A stretch of 64,000 nucleotides of DNA from Rhizobium sp. 18065 (GTDB taxonomy: Bacteria > Pseudomonadota > Alphaproteobacteria > Rhizobiales > Rhizobiaceae), in NCBI RefSeq assembly GCF_902706095.1, contig NZ_CACSJP010000001.1, forward strand, positions 992,001-1,056,000. Direction: 5' to 3'. The position numbers and the translations under genes were made by a program. Below are positions 26,914 to 35,850 of the stretch, piece after piece. Position 1 is the first letter of the stretch. Every line of letters starts with the position of its first letter. The notes beneath the pieces were generated by a model, which was not told the origin of the DNA, did not search any database, and saw only the letters and a program-made list of their open reading frames with translations.

Positions 26914-28212
26914 TCAGCCCGCCGCCTTCAGCGAGGCAGAGTTGCGTGCGGACAGCGCGCCGGCGATTTCGTCCAGCGAGACCAGCTGTTCGACCGGACC
27001 GATCGCCGAAAGCGTCGGCGTGGTATCGAAGAACAGGCGGCCGGCAAGATCGGTCAGGCGCTGCGTCGTGATGCCGGCAAGCCGTTCCATCATTTCCGCG
27101 TTTGGAATGGTCCGGCCATAGAGCATCATCTGGCGGGCGATCTGCCCGGCGCGGGCAGCAGGGCTCTCCTGGCCCATCAGCAGCTGGGCGCGGATCTGTG
27201 CCCGCGAACGCTCGATTTCCTGCTGGTCGATCGACTGCGACGCCTTGCGCAATTCGTCGATGATGACAGGCACCAGTTCCGGCAGGTTGTCGCCGCCGGT
27301 CGCGGCATGGATACCGAAGATGCCGGTGTCGGAAAAACCCCAATGGAAGGCATAGACCGAATAGCACAACCCGCGGATTTCGCGCACTTCCTGGAACAGC
27401 CGCGAAGACATGCCGCCGCCGAGGATATTGGCCAGGATCTGCGAACAGTAGAAGTCGCGCATGTGATAGGCCTTGCCTTCGAAGCCGAGCAGTACCTGCG
27501 TATCCATCAGGTCACGCTCCTCGCGCGCCTCGCCGCCGGTATAATGCGCGACATCCATCACAGGTGCCGCCGATGGCTGGGTCGGCAGGCCGGCAAATCG
27601 CTGTTCGACCTGCTTGACGAAGGCGTCGTGATCGACAGCACCGGCCGCGACGACGAACATCCGGTCGGTGGTGTAATTGCGCGAAAGATAGCCGCGGATC
27701 TCGTCGCTGGAAAACGACAGCACCGATTCCGGCGTGCCGAGAATGCTCCGGCCAAGCGTCTGGTTCTGGAAGGCGCGCTCGGAGAAGCGGTCGAACACGA
27801 CATCGTCCGGCGTGTCGTCGGCAGCGCCGATTTCCTGCAGGATGACATGTTTTTCGCGTGCCAGTTCTTCCTCGTCGAAGACCGATTCCGTCAGGATGTC
27901 GGCGAGGATATCGACGGCCAGCGGCACGTCGTCCTTCAGCACGCGGGCGTAGTAGGACGTGGTTTCGGTAGAGGTGGCGGCGTTCAGTTCGCCGCCGACA
28001 TTCTCGATTTCCTCGGCGATCTGCCGCGCACCGCGTCGGCTTGTGCCCTTGAATGCCATATGCTCGAGAAGATGTGCGATACCGTGTTCCGCCTCCGTCT
28101 CGTTGCGCGAACCGGACTTGATCCAGGTTCCGAGCGCCACGCTTTCGAGATGCGGCATATTCTCTGTTACGACCGTCAACCCCGAAGGCAGCCGGGTGCA
28201 CTCAACATTCAT
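26914..28212 (-). CDS. M16-family zinc peptidase (mitochondrial-processing-peptidase-like)
   Basis: A 432-residue inverzincin. The inverted zinc motif HxxEH appears in GIAHLLEHMAFKGT, with the downstream glutamate in the ENVGGELNAATSTETTSYY region. A second, inactive M16 lobe makes up the C-terminal half. Bacterial members process peptides in the cytoplasm or periplasm; no signal peptide is visible here. It is 20 bp downstream of thrC on the same strand, a conserved rhizobial pair, and is followed by a terminator. Confidence 0.95.
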   Translation of the reverse strand: MNVECTRLPSGLTVVTENMPHLESVALGTWIKSGSRNETEAEHGIAHLLEHMAFKGTSRRGARQIAEEIENVGGELNAATSTETTSYYARVLKDDVPLAVDILADILTESVFDEEELAREKHVILQEIGAADDTPDDVVFDRFSERAFQNQTLGRSILGTPESVLSFSSDEIRGYLSRNYTTDRMFVVAAGAVDHDAFVKQVEQRFAGLPTQPSAAPVMDVAHYTGGEAREERDLMDTQVLLGFEGKAYHMRDFYCSQILANILGGGMSSRLFQEVREIRGLCYSVYAFHWGFSDTGIFGIHAATGGDNLPELVPVIIDELRKASQSIDQQEIERSRAQIRAQLLMGQESPAARAGQIARQMMLYGRTIPNAEMMERLAGITTQRLTDLAGRLFFDTTPTLSAIGPVEQLVSLDEIAGALSARNSASLKAAG

Positions 28213-28232
28213 GGTCCGTCTTTCTGCGTTTC

Positions 28233-29636
28233 TTATTTATCCGCCCGGGCATGTAAGCCGACAAAGCTTTCGACGGCTTTAAGTTCCGCGGGCAGGATAT
28301 CGAAACGCTCCTCCCTGTCCATCAGATCAGCAAGCCACGATGGAAGCGCGGGGTCAATACCGGATGCTGATTTTACTGCGGCCGGGAACTTCGCCGGATG
28401 GGCCGTCGCCAATACGACCATTGGGCTTTGCGGCTTTTCGAATTTCTTCGCCACATGCACGCCGACGGCCGTATGCGGGTCGAGAAGATAGCCGGTATCG
28501 TCCAGTACCGCCTTGATTGTCTTGGCAACTTCCTTCTGCGTTGCACGGCCGGCGCGGAAATCCTTGCGGATGAATTTCAGCGCCTCGTCCTTGATTTCGA
28601 AGGCGCCGGACTGCTTCAGGCTTTCCATCGCGGAACGGATCGACGCGGCGTCGCGTCCGTAAGCTTCAAACAGCAGACGTTCGAAATTTGACGAGATCTG
28701 GATGTCCATTGATGGCGAAGTTGTGGCCGAAACGCCCTTCATCTCGTAGCGGCCGGTCTTCATCGTGCGCGCCAGGATGTCGTTGTCATTGGTGGCGATC
28801 ACCAGCTTGTCGATCGGCAATCCCATCTTCTTGGCGACGTAGCCGGCGAAGATGTCGCCGAAATTGCCGGTCGGCACGGTGAACGAGATCTTGCGGTCCG
28901 GCGCGCCGAGCGAGACGGCGGCGGTGAAGTAGTAGACCACCTGAGCCATGATGCGCGCCCAGTTGATCGAGTTGACGCCCGAAAGCTTGATCCGGTCGCG
29001 AAAGGCGATGTCGTTGAACATGGCTTTGACGAGGTTCTGGCAATCGTCGAAATTGCCCTCGACCGCAATGGCGCGCACATTGTCGGCGGTCGACGAGGTC
29101 ATCTGGCGCTGCTGCACCGGCGACACCTTACCATGTGGGAAGAGGATGAAGATATCGGTGCGCGACCGGCCGGCAAAGGCGTCGATGGCAGCACCACCGG
29201 TGTCGCCCGAGGTTGCGCCGACTATGGTGGCGCGTTCGCCGCGCTGTTCCAGCACATGGTCCATCAGGCGTGCGATCAGCTGCATCGCCACGTCCTTGAA
29301 GGCGAGCGTCGTGCCGTGGAAGAGTTCCAGCACGTAAGAGTTCGGGCCGGTCTGTACCAGAGGTGCGACGGCCGGATGGCGGAACGTGGCATAGGCCTCG
29401 TCGATCATCTTGCGGAACACGTCCGGATCGATCTCGCCATCGACAAAGGGCGAAAGAACTTCGAAGGCAACGTCCTGATAGCTCTTGCCGCGCAAGCCAC
29501 GGATGGCTTTCTTCGACATCTGCGGAAAGGTACGCGGCACATAGAGGCCGCCGTCGCGGGCAAGGCCAGCCAGCAATGCGTCACAGAAACCGAGGCTTTC
29601 CGCCTCTCCGCGGGTCGAGATATATTCCACGAGCAT
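28233..29636 (-). CDS. thrC: threonine synthase
   Basis: A 467-residue PLP enzyme that makes threonine from O-phosphohomoserine, the product of ThrB. The PLP lysine is in FHGTTLAFKDVAMQL, and phosphate binding residues are in GATSGDTGGAAIDAF. The N-terminal MLVEYISTRGEAESLGFCDALL is typical of the long bacterial/fungal class of threonine synthase. It leads the operon with the M16 peptidase gene. Confidence 0.97.
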   Translation of the reverse strand: MLVEYISTRGEAESLGFCDALLAGLARDGGLYVPRTFPQMSKKAIRGLRGKSYQDVAFEVLSPFVDGEIDPDVFRKMIDEAYATFRHPAVAPLVQTGPNSYVLELFHGTTLAFKDVAMQLIARLMDHVLEQRGERATIVGATSGDTGGAAIDAFAGRSRTDIFILFPHGKVSPVQQRQMTSSTADNVRAIAVEGNFDDCQNLVKAMFNDIAFRDRIKLSGVNSINWARIMAQVVYYFTAAVSLGAPDRKISFTVPTGNFGDIFAGYVAKKMGLPIDKLVIATNDNDILARTMKTGRYEMKGVSATTSPSMDIQISSNFERLLFEAYGRDAASIRSAMESLKQSGAFEIKDEALKFIRKDFRAGRATQKEVAKTIKAVLDDTGYLLDPHTAVGVHVAKKFEKPQSPMVVLATAHPAKFPAAVKSASGIDPALPSWLADLMDREERFDILPAELKAVESFVGLHARADK

Positions 29637-29941
29637 TATCCTTGATCAGTAGAAGCGGGGAGTGCTTGCCCCGGAGACTATGGCGTTTTCGATAAAGAGG
29701 TTTGCCATTTTGCGCCAGACTTGGCGGCTCAATTTCGCAAGCCCGGCAGCCACACGCAGATCGAGGCTCCCCATCCGGAATGATGGGCATTGCAGGTGAG
29801 GTGAAATTTGAATCAAAACGCTGGCTACCCAATCGATTTTTATCAGCGCCGCTGGTATAGACCATCCGCAAGGGCGCTGAAAAGCCTCAAGTTCGACAGT
29901 TTTGCGGCTCTTTGAGCCGAGTATGCGGAAGGTAGAGTCTC
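29637..29941. promoter_or_regulatory. divergent intergenic region between thrC and a lipoprotein gene
   Basis: These 305 bases hold no convincing gene. They should contain the thrC promoter (minus) and the lipoprotein promoter (plus). The one structure I see is a small stem CGGCTC (29905-29910) with GAGCCG (29914-29919), a three-base loop, upstream of the lipoprotein start. Confidence 0.4.
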
Positions 29942-30538
29942 GTGTCTGTATTGGTGTCGCGCGGTGTAGTGGCCGTTTCGCTTATGATGCTTCTTGCCGG
30001 GTGCAATTCCGGCAATCCAGGTGGCGATTTTGTCCTGGCGGGCAAGCCTGACCCTATGCAGGGCACCGGAGACCCGGCCACACGTTACACCAGGGTTCCT
30101 GTCGCAACGACAGCCGAAACCGGCGCCGTCGTCCAGGGTTTCTGCCCGGCCGTCGTCCTGCGTGACGGCACGGCCTATCATCGCAGCTACGCCGGCGGCA
30201 AGCAGGACGATCCCCAGCAGGTGGTCTATCAGGCCTCGCTGGCCGACAGCACGCGCGCCTGCGCCCGCACCGACACCACGCTGACCATCACCGCCGTGCT
30301 GCAGGGTCGCCTTGTTGCCGGGCCGCAGGGCAAGGCCGGCACATTCACCCTGCCGATCCGCGTCACCGTGCTCGATGGCGACAATGAAGTCAGCTCGCAA
30401 GTCGTGCAGTATCCGGTGACGATGGCCGACGTGAACCAGCCGACGCAGTTCGTCTTCAGCAACGAAGTCACCGTGCCGGGCGACGTCTCCGGCGCAACCC
30501 GCGTCTATGTCGGTTTCGAAGACAAGAAGAAAAAGTAA
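29942..30538 (+). CDS. putative outer-membrane or periplasmic lipoprotein
   Basis: A 198-residue protein that starts at GTG with a lipoprotein signal: VSRGVVAVSLMMLLAGC, in which LAGC is the lipobox and the Cys would be lipidated. After an Asn/Gly-rich spacer (NSGNPGGDF) the mature domain is of beta-sandwich character, with STRACARTDTTLTITAVLQGR and LPIRVTVLDGDNEVSSQVVQ. It ends in a lysine run, KKKK. Ribosome binding site GGAAGG lies upstream. I do not recognise a functional family with confidence. It precedes the lipid kinase by about 120 bp. Confidence 0.75.
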   Translation: MSVLVSRGVVAVSLMMLLAGCNSGNPGGDFVLAGKPDPMQGTGDPATRYTRVPVATTAETGAVVQGFCPAVVLRDGTAYHRSYAGGKQDDPQQVVYQASLADSTRACARTDTTLTITAVLQGRLVAGPQGKAGTFTLPIRVTVLDGDNEVSSQVVQYPVTMADVNQPTQFVFSNEVTVPGDVSGATRVYVGFEDKKKK

Positions 30539-30661
30539 CCCCTGCTGGCCTAAAGTCATTCACGCCAAGGAGAGCGTCTTCATCAGAAGGCGCCCCCGGC
30601 AATTGTCGAGCCGGTTTTTGCCGGCCTCGGCAAAGCACGGTGGGGCAGGGGATAAGGCCGC

Positions 30662-31582
30662 GTGAAAATCGCCATCATCAGAAATCCGGCTGCGGGCGGC
30701 GGGAAGAACGCCAGGTTCTGGAACCCGGCCCGCGATGCATTCGTCGGGCGTTTCCCGGATATCGACATCCGCGAGAGCCGGTTCCCCGGTGACGTCAACC
30801 GTCTGGCCGCCGAACTGGCCGATGCGGGTTATGATCTCATCATCGCGGCCGGCGGCGACGGCACGATCAACGAAGTGGTCGATGGCGTGTTGAAATCGAC
30901 CCGACCACAGACGGCGATTTCGCTGATGCCGCTCGGCACCGGCTGTGATTTTGTCCGTAACTTCGTCCTGCCCAAGGATCCGGTCGCCCTTGCCGAGCGC
31001 ATTGCCAATGCCTCCAGCCGTCGCATCGATGCTGGCCGCATTCTAAGCAGAGCCGCCAGTGGCGAGACCGTGTCGCGCTACTTTGCCAACATCACCAGCG
31101 TCGGCATTTCGGGCGAGATTGTCGAGGCGGTCAACGCGTCGGGCAAGCGCAAGGTTCTCGGCGGCCCGGCCCGTTTTCTTTATCATTCGATCCGCGCGAT
31201 CCTGAATTTCCGTCCCTATATGTTTGCCGTCCGGATCGACGGGACGCTGATCTATGAAGGGCCGCTGGCCATTGCGGCGATCGCCAATGGCGGCTGGTTC
31301 GGCGGCGGCATGCATTGTGTGCCGCAGGCGGATCTCTCCGATGGCCTGTTTGATGTCGCCGTCATGCGCCAGGATTCAGTCCTGGGACTGCTCGACCTGC
31401 TCGGCAGGCTTTATTCGGCAAGTCATATCGGCCACCCGAAATTGAGCTTCCATCGCGGCCGCAAGGTCGAGATCCAGCCACTCGTGCCGAAGCGCTTTCC
31501 GGTGGAAGTCGATGGCGAAACCCTCGTCGAGGGCGGGTTCATTGCCGAAATACAGCCGAGCGCCCTGACCATACGAATTTGA
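30662..31582 (+). CDS. diacylglycerol/lipid kinase family protein (YegS-like)
   Basis: A 306-residue kinase of the DAGK catalytic fold. It begins MKIAIIRNPAAGGGKNARFW, with the nucleotide-binding GGDGT in IIAAGGDGTINEVVDG and the conserved PLGTGCDFVRNF. Homologues phosphorylate lipid or sphingoid substrates at the membrane, but the bacterial substrate is often unknown. It starts at GTG 30662. The direct repeat ATTTGACGAGCC occurs at its 3' end (31576-31587 and 31604-31615), of no clear meaning. Confidence 0.92.
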   Translation: MKIAIIRNPAAGGGKNARFWNPARDAFVGRFPDIDIRESRFPGDVNRLAAELADAGYDLIIAAGGDGTINEVVDGVLKSTRPQTAISLMPLGTGCDFVRNFVLPKDPVALAERIANASSRRIDAGRILSRAASGETVSRYFANITSVGISGEIVEAVNASGKRKVLGGPARFLYHSIRAILNFRPYMFAVRIDGTLIYEGPLAIAAIANGGWFGGGMHCVPQADLSDGLFDVAVMRQDSVLGLLDLLGRLYSASHIGHPKLSFHRGRKVEIQPLVPKRFPVEVDGETLVEGGFIAEIQPSALTIRI

Positions 31583-31652
31583 CGAGCCGGATCTGACCTT
31601 CGGATTTGACGAGCCCGTGAGTTGAACTGCTTTGCCGGAACGGTACGGCGCC

Positions 31653-32342
31653 TTAGATGGCGCCGACCCAGTTCTCCATTGCGGCAATCACCGCCGGCAG
31701 ATCGACCATGCGCGCGATCACCGTTTCCGCCCCGGCATCCGTCAGACGGTCGGCATGCGACGGATAGGTATGCGAGGCGCCGGTAAAGCCGATCACCCGC
31801 ATGCCGGCTGCGCGCGCTGCATGCACGCCATGCACCGAATCCTCGATCACCACGCAACGGCTGGATGCTACGCCGAACTGGGCGGCGCCATGCAGGAAGA
31901 TATCCGGCTTCGGCTTGACCCGGTCGGCGCCGAGATCCTTGGCGGAATAGATATGCGGAGCGAAATGTTCCTTGAGGCCGACCTTGCTCAGCATCATGTC
32001 GAGCCGCGCCGAGGAGGAATTGGAGCAGATGCAGCGCGGGCCTTTCAGCCGTGCCAGCGCAAAGGCAACGCCTTCGATCGCCTTGACCTCGCGGGCAAGC
32101 CGCTGGTCAAGCAGCGCTTCAGACTTGTCGATCAGGCTGGCCGACAGCGGGATATCGATTTCCTTCTCGATCGACAGAAGGATGTTCTTCCAGGTCATGC
32201 CGGAAAAGCGTTCGCCCATCTCTTCGGTGGAGATCGGATAGCCTGCTTCGGTCAGAAGCTTCGATTCGACCTTGGCGGCGATGATTTCGGAATCGACCAG
32301 CACGCCGTCGCAGTCGAAGAGGATGAGGTCGAAACCGCTCAT
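31653..32342 (-). CDS. HAD-IA family hydrolase (phosphoglycolate phosphatase/PGM-like)
   Basis: A 229-residue HAD phosphatase. Motif I is LILFDCDGVLVDSE, motif II is the Ser in CICSNSSSAR, motif III Lys is in VKPKPDIFLHG and motif IV is VVIEDSVHGVHAARAAG. An inserted helical cap follows motif I. The start at 32342 gives MSGFDLILFDCDG. Family members act on sugar or nucleotide phosphates; this one resembles the widespread YniC/phosphatase group. It is convergent with the lipid kinase gene and downstream of the TetR/SMR pair on the same strand, 115 bp apart. Confidence 0.9.
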   Translation of the reverse strand: MSGFDLILFDCDGVLVDSEIIAAKVESKLLTEAGYPISTEEMGERFSGMTWKNILLSIEKEIDIPLSASLIDKSEALLDQRLAREVKAIEGVAFALARLKGPRCICSNSSSARLDMMLSKVGLKEHFAPHIYSAKDLGADRVKPKPDIFLHGAAQFGVASSRCVVIEDSVHGVHAARAAGMRVIGFTGASHTYPSHADRLTDAGAETVIARMVDLPAVIAAMENWVGAI

Positions 32343-32457
32343 GTGGGGAAATCCGTTTGTCGTCAGGGAGGCGGCCTGACTACACGAATAAGATGGCAAG
32401 GACAATCCGCACCGCACGCATGGCTGCCAACCACCTGCGTCTATCACTCTGCGTCTG

Positions 32458-33033
32458 TCAGCCAGTCTTTGTCGAAACCGAAGCAATGGCCAGCAACTGC
32501 GCCTCCAGTTCCTGCGGATAGCGCTGCAGCCCGGCCTCTTTTTCCAGCATGTCGGCCAGCCAGACGCCATCGGCTGCAAGCCGTGCGATGGTAAGCGTCG
32601 GCATGGCGTCGGTGTCGTGGTGGCGTGCCAGCCGGGCGTCCAGCCATGCCGACCAGAGGGCGCGAAGCGCAGGCTCCGACAGCGTGGCGACCGAAAGCGC
32701 TGCCCAGAGATTTTGCCTGCCATGCGTACGGTCTGCGAAGCAGGCGCGAATATAGCCGCGGGTAAAGCTTCCCCGAGGCTCGGGATCAGCTTCGATCACT
32801 TGGTCGATCTGCCGGTCGAGCTGTTCCAGCAGGTCGGCAAACACCGCTTCGACCAGCGCCTGCTTGCTGTCGAAATGATGCAGGAGCCCGCCCTTCGTCA
32901 CGCCGGCGCGCGCAGCGACAGCCTGAATGGTCAGGGCGCCAAGTCCTTGTTCGATGGCAATCTCCGCGACGCAGTCGAGCAGGGCGCGCCTGACTTGTTG
33001 CGGTTGTTTCTTGCGGTGATGGGCCTTTGCCAT
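32458..33033 (-). CDS. TetR-family repressor of the SMR efflux gene
   Basis: A 191-residue repressor with an N-terminal helix-turn-helix (EQGLGALTIQAVAARAGVTKG, then LLHHFDSKQALV) and a C-terminal ligand domain of the TetR_C_6/AefR type. It starts one base after the SMR stop codon on the same strand (TGA-G-ATG), so both are co-transcribed, and a 30-bp palindrome covers the SMR promoter. It most likely represses its own operon and is induced by the exported compounds. Confidence 0.9.
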   Translation of the reverse strand: MAKAHHRKKQPQQVRRALLDCVAEIAIEQGLGALTIQAVAARAGVTKGGLLHHFDSKQALVEAVFADLLEQLDRQIDQVIEADPEPRGSFTRGYIRACFADRTHGRQNLWAALSVATLSEPALRALWSAWLDARLARHHDTDAMPTLTIARLAADGVWLADMLEKEAGLQRYPQELEAQLLAIASVSTKTG

Positions 33034-33034
33034 C

Positions 33035-33379
33035 TCAGTGCGAGACCGAGTTGGAGAACACGTTCATCACCACGACACCGGCGATGATCAGCCCTATTCC
33101 CGCCAAGGCCGGCATGTCCAGCGACTGCTTGAACACCAGCAGGCCGACGGCCGCCGTCAGCACGATGCCGAGCCCGCTCCACATGGCATAGGCGATGCCG
33201 AGCGGCAGTCCCTTCAAGGCCTGCGACAGGAGATAGAAGGACGCCACGTAGAACAGCACCATCGCCGCCGTCGGCACCAGTTTGCTGAACTGCTCCGACT
33301 TCTGCAGGAAGGTCGTGCCGATTACTTCCAGGACGATGGCGGCGGCAAGGGAACCATAGACGAGCAGGGAGGGGTTCAT
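33035..33379 (-). CDS. small multidrug resistance (SMR/EmrE-like) transporter
   Basis: A 114-residue protein with four transmembrane helices. The start MNPSLLVYGSLAAAIVLEVIG carries the essential helix-1 glutamate (E in IVLEVIGTTFLQKS), followed by LPLGIAYAMWSGLGIVLTA, the SMR signature in helix 3. SMR proteins exchange protons for quaternary ammonium compounds, guanidinium or polyamines; subtype is not resolved. The start at 33379 is the family N-terminus. It is the first gene of an operon with its TetR regulator. Confidence 0.93.
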   Translation of the reverse strand: MNPSLLVYGSLAAAIVLEVIGTTFLQKSEQFSKLVPTAAMVLFYVASFYLLSQALKGLPLGIAYAMWSGLGIVLTAAVGLLVFKQSLDMPALAGIGLIIAGVVVMNVFSNSVSH

Positions 33380-33411
33380 GGCGGATCTCTCGGGTAGTGG
33401 GTCTTTTAACC

Positions 33412-33441
33412 GTAAAGATACCGTCTGGACGGTTTCTTTAC
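33412..33441 (-). promoter_or_regulatory. TetR operator overlapping the SMR promoter
   Basis: Arms of 14 bases (33412-33425 and 33428-33441) around a central TG are complementary with a single mismatch; the core reads ACCGTCTGGACGGT. On the minus strand TTGTAA and TATCTT, 17 bp apart, form a promoter whose spacer and -10 are inside the palindrome. Confidence 0.8.
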
Positions 33442-33532
33442 AAGAGCCATAAATTCCGATGTCTCCGCACTGGCCAGGTCGCCGCCGCACGATGCTGCAA
33501 GCCTCTTGTAGTGCTCCCTCGGAAAATGCGTT

Positions 33533-34276
33533 TTAGCCGACCGTCGGAAACATCTGCTGGAAACGCCGCTCGCCTTCCGGCGAAAATTGCACGATGCGGC
33601 TGCCCTCGATCCGCCGCGCATGGCCGCTGTCGGTGAAATGCGACAGCAGCGCCTTGCCGAGCGAGCCGGCCATATGGGCGCGCCGTTCGCTCCAGTCGAG
33701 GCAGGATCGGCAGAGCGGCCGGCGCAGTGCCCGCATTGGCGCAAGGGCAATGCCGTAGCGGTCGAACAGGTGTTCGCCGAAAGCCGTGACCCGCAGCGCA
33801 TCATCCTCGGCTTCGATGGCGCCCTGGGCGATCAGGCTGTCGAGCATGCGCACGCCATAGTCGCCGGCCAGGTGGTCGTAGCAGATCCGCGCCTTGCGCA
33901 GCGCCGGCTCCTTCGGCCCGATCCGGTGGCGCAGATGTCCCCGGCTGGCGGCAAAACCCATCAGGGTCTCGATCATCGTGCCGACGGTGGCATCGGCCAG
34001 CGCGAAATACCGATGGCGCCCCTGCTTGCGCAAGGTCAGCAGGCCGCCCTCTTCGAGCTTCGAAAGATGCGAACTCGCGGTCTGCAGCGTCACGCCGGCA
34101 GCGCCCGCAAGTTCCGTTGCCGTCAGCGCCTTGCCGCCGAGCAGGGCGAGCAGCATGTTGGAACGCGCAGGATCCCCGATCAGCGATGCGATGCGGGCAA
34201 TATCAGGGCCTTCTGCCATGGTCTTGGTCTCTGCTTCAGGGGCAATGTCGGGCGCCGTGCCAAGGACGTCCGCCAT
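33533..34276 (-). CDS. ArsR-family winged-helix regulator
   Basis: A 247-residue regulator with an N-terminal ArsR winged helix (ALTATELAGAAGVTLQTASSHLSKLEEGGLLTL is the recognition region) and a long C-terminal domain ending in FSPEGERRFQQMF. The C-terminal half has RPLCRSCLDWSERRAHMAG, conserved in this subgroup and possibly involved in sensing; classical ArsR metal-binding CxC in the recognition helix is absent. It could also start at an internal ATG at 34219. It is divergent from two small monooxygenase-fold genes and probably controls them. Confidence 0.88.
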   Translation of the reverse strand: MADVLGTAPDIAPEAETKTMAEGPDIARIASLIGDPARSNMLLALLGGKALTATELAGAAGVTLQTASSHLSKLEEGGLLTLRKQGRHRYFALADATVGTMIETLMGFAASRGHLRHRIGPKEPALRKARICYDHLAGDYGVRMLDSLIAQGAIEAEDDALRVTAFGEHLFDRYGIALAPMRALRRPLCRSCLDWSERRAHMAGSLGKALLSHFTDSGHARRIEGSRIVQFSPEGERRFQQMFPTVG

Positions 34277-34423
34277 GATTTTCTAGCCCTCATATGTAGC
34301 AGATGCTTCGATCCGCGTCGAATTGTGGTCCCGGATAGCTCGGGCCCGACACTTCGATCCCGAACGAAGCAAGCAGCCAATGCGCCGTGTCACACCGGGC
34401 CTCCCGAAACTTGAGGACCACCC

Positions 34424-34753
34424 ATGATCACCTGCATCATCCGCTACCAGATCGACCCCTTTGCCAAGGATGCCTTTACCGCCTACGCCCGCAACTGGGG
34501 TGAGGCGATCCCGCGTTGCGGCGCCGATCTTGTCGGCTATTACGGCCCGCACGAAGGTTCGGCCACCACCGCCTACGGCATCTACAATGTCCAGGATCTG
34601 GCGGCCTACGAGGCCTATCGCAAGAGGCTTGCCGCCGATCCGCTCGGCAAGGCCAATTATGATTTCGCCGCCAGGGAACGTTTCATCCTCAAGGAGGACC
34701 GACTCTTCCTGAAGAATGTCTCCGACCTGCCGTCCGATCTGGTGCAGCCATGA
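34424..34753 (+). CDS. NIPSNAP family protein
   Basis: A 109-residue dimeric alpha-beta barrel protein. It starts MITCIIRYQIDPFAKDAFTAY and contains GAIPRCGADLVGYYGPHEG-like and YGIYNVQDLAAYEAYRKRLA segments that match the NIPSNAP fold. Function of bacterial members is unknown; the fold is shared with small monooxygenases. The stop overlaps the start of the next gene by four bases, and both are divergent from the ArsR gene. Confidence 0.88.
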   Translation: MITCIIRYQIDPFAKDAFTAYARNWGEAIPRCGADLVGYYGPHEGSATTAYGIYNVQDLAAYEAYRKRLAADPLGKANYDFAARERFILKEDRLFLKNVSDLPSDLVQP

Positions 34754-35094
34754 TCGCGGTCATCTTCGAAGTGACGCCTTTTCTTGGCGAGCGCCACCGC
34801 TATCTCGATCTCGCCGGCGACCTGCGCTGCAAGCTGGAAAAAATCGACGGCTTCATTTCCGTCGAGCGTTTCGAGAGCCTCACCCTGCGCGGCAAGCTCC
34901 TCTCCCTGTCCTTCTGGCGCGATGAGGAATCGGTGCGCCGCTGGCGCGAGACGGACGCGCATCGCGCAGCGCAATCGGCAGGCCGGGGCGGCGTCTTTGC
35001 CGATTACCGCCTGCGCGTCGCCCATGTGCTGCGCGACTATGGTCTGGAGGCGCGTGACGAGGCACCGGCGGACAGCCGGGCGCGGCATGGCTGA
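34750..35094 (+). CDS. antibiotic biosynthesis monooxygenase (ABM) domain protein
   Basis: A 114-residue protein with the ABM ferredoxin-like fold: MIAVIFEVTPFLGERHRYLDLA, KIDGFISVERFESL and LLSLSFWRDEESVRRWR, the last two being the conserved beta strand/helix segments. Such proteins act as cofactor-free oxygenases on small aromatics, or as heme-degrading IsdG types, but no substrate is indicated. It is translationally coupled to the NIPSNAP gene (ATGA). Its C-terminal 15 residues are not conserved-looking. Confidence 0.87.
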   Translation: MIAVIFEVTPFLGERHRYLDLAGDLRCKLEKIDGFISVERFESLTLRGKLLSLSFWRDEESVRRWRETDAHRAAQSAGRGGVFADYRLRVAHVLRDYGLEARDEAPADSRARHG

Positions 35095-35160
35095 TCCTCG
35101 GCCTCTGCGCGGACTGATTGTCCCTGCGCGCCATGCTCGACAAGCGCCGGTTGGCTGACT

Positions 35161-35841
35161 ATGCAAGGATCCATGGAAAAGGATCGGGACGATACCCTTG
35201 CAAGCCGCATCAGCCGCGCCCTGGCGGAACGCATCATCCATGGCGAATTGATCCCCGGGTCGCGTCTCGGCCAGGATCACATCGCCGAAGAATTCGGCGC
35301 AAGCCATGTGCCTGTGCGCGAGGCCTTTCGCCGGCTGGAGGCGCAGGGGCTGGTGGTCAGCATTCCACGCCGCGGCGTGCGGGTCGCCTCGTTCGACCTG
35401 AAGCAGGTGCGCGAAGTCGCCGAAATGCGCGCGGCGCTGGAGGTTCTGGCGCTCCGTCATGCGGCGCCCAACCTGACGGCGGACGTGCTGGATGCCGCCG
35501 AACAGGCAGCCAGTGACGCCGACAATGCCAAGGATGTACGCAGCTGGGAGGAGGCCAATCGCCGCTTCCACCGGCTGATCGTCTCGACCTGCGACATGCC
35601 GCGCCTGCTGACCGTGATCGACGACCTGCATGCCGTCAGCGCCCGCTTTCTGTTCATCGCCTGGCGCGCAGCCTGGGAGGCACGCACCGATCACGACCAC
35701 CGCGCCATTCTCGGCGCCCTGCGTGGCGGTGATGCCAGTGAGGCATGCCGTATCCTGGAGCACCATGTGCAGTGGATCGGCCGCGCGCCGATGCCGTTGT
35801 CCGGTGTCCGCGACGATGAAGGCTTTGCCATCGTCGGCTGA
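35161..35841 (+). CDS. bioR: GntR-family biotin regulator BioR
   Basis: A 226-residue GntR/FadR-type regulator. The winged helix is at residues 15-75 (ALAERIIHGELIPGSRLGQ, VREAFRRLEAQGLV), followed by an all-helical FCD domain with metal-binding histidines (RFHRLIVSTC, TDHDHRAILGALR). I assign it as BioR because three copies of the alphaproteobacterial BioR box TTATAGATAA/TTATCTATAA lie within 220 bp downstream, two of them right in front of bioY. BioR is known in Agrobacterium and Brucella as the repressor of biotin synthesis and transport genes. It starts at ATG 35161, or at 35173. Confidence 0.85.
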   Translation: MQGSMEKDRDDTLASRISRALAERIIHGELIPGSRLGQDHIAEEFGASHVPVREAFRRLEAQGLVVSIPRRGVRVASFDLKQVREVAEMRAALEVLALRHAAPNLTADVLDAAEQAASDADNAKDVRSWEEANRRFHRLIVSTCDMPRLLTVIDDLHAVSARFLFIAWRAAWEARTDHDHRAILGALRGGDASEACRILEHHVQWIGRAPMPLSGVRDDEGFAIVG

Positions 35842-35850
35842 GTTTCAAAA

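Noticed and set aside
26416..28491. Plus-strand open frame of about 690 codons across the GNAT and M16 genes
   Set aside because: Antisense to two complete conserved genes and interrupts their terminator; not coding.
29581..29871. Small minus-strand ORF upstream of thrC
   Set aside because: It overlaps the thrC start in another frame and has no protein-like features.
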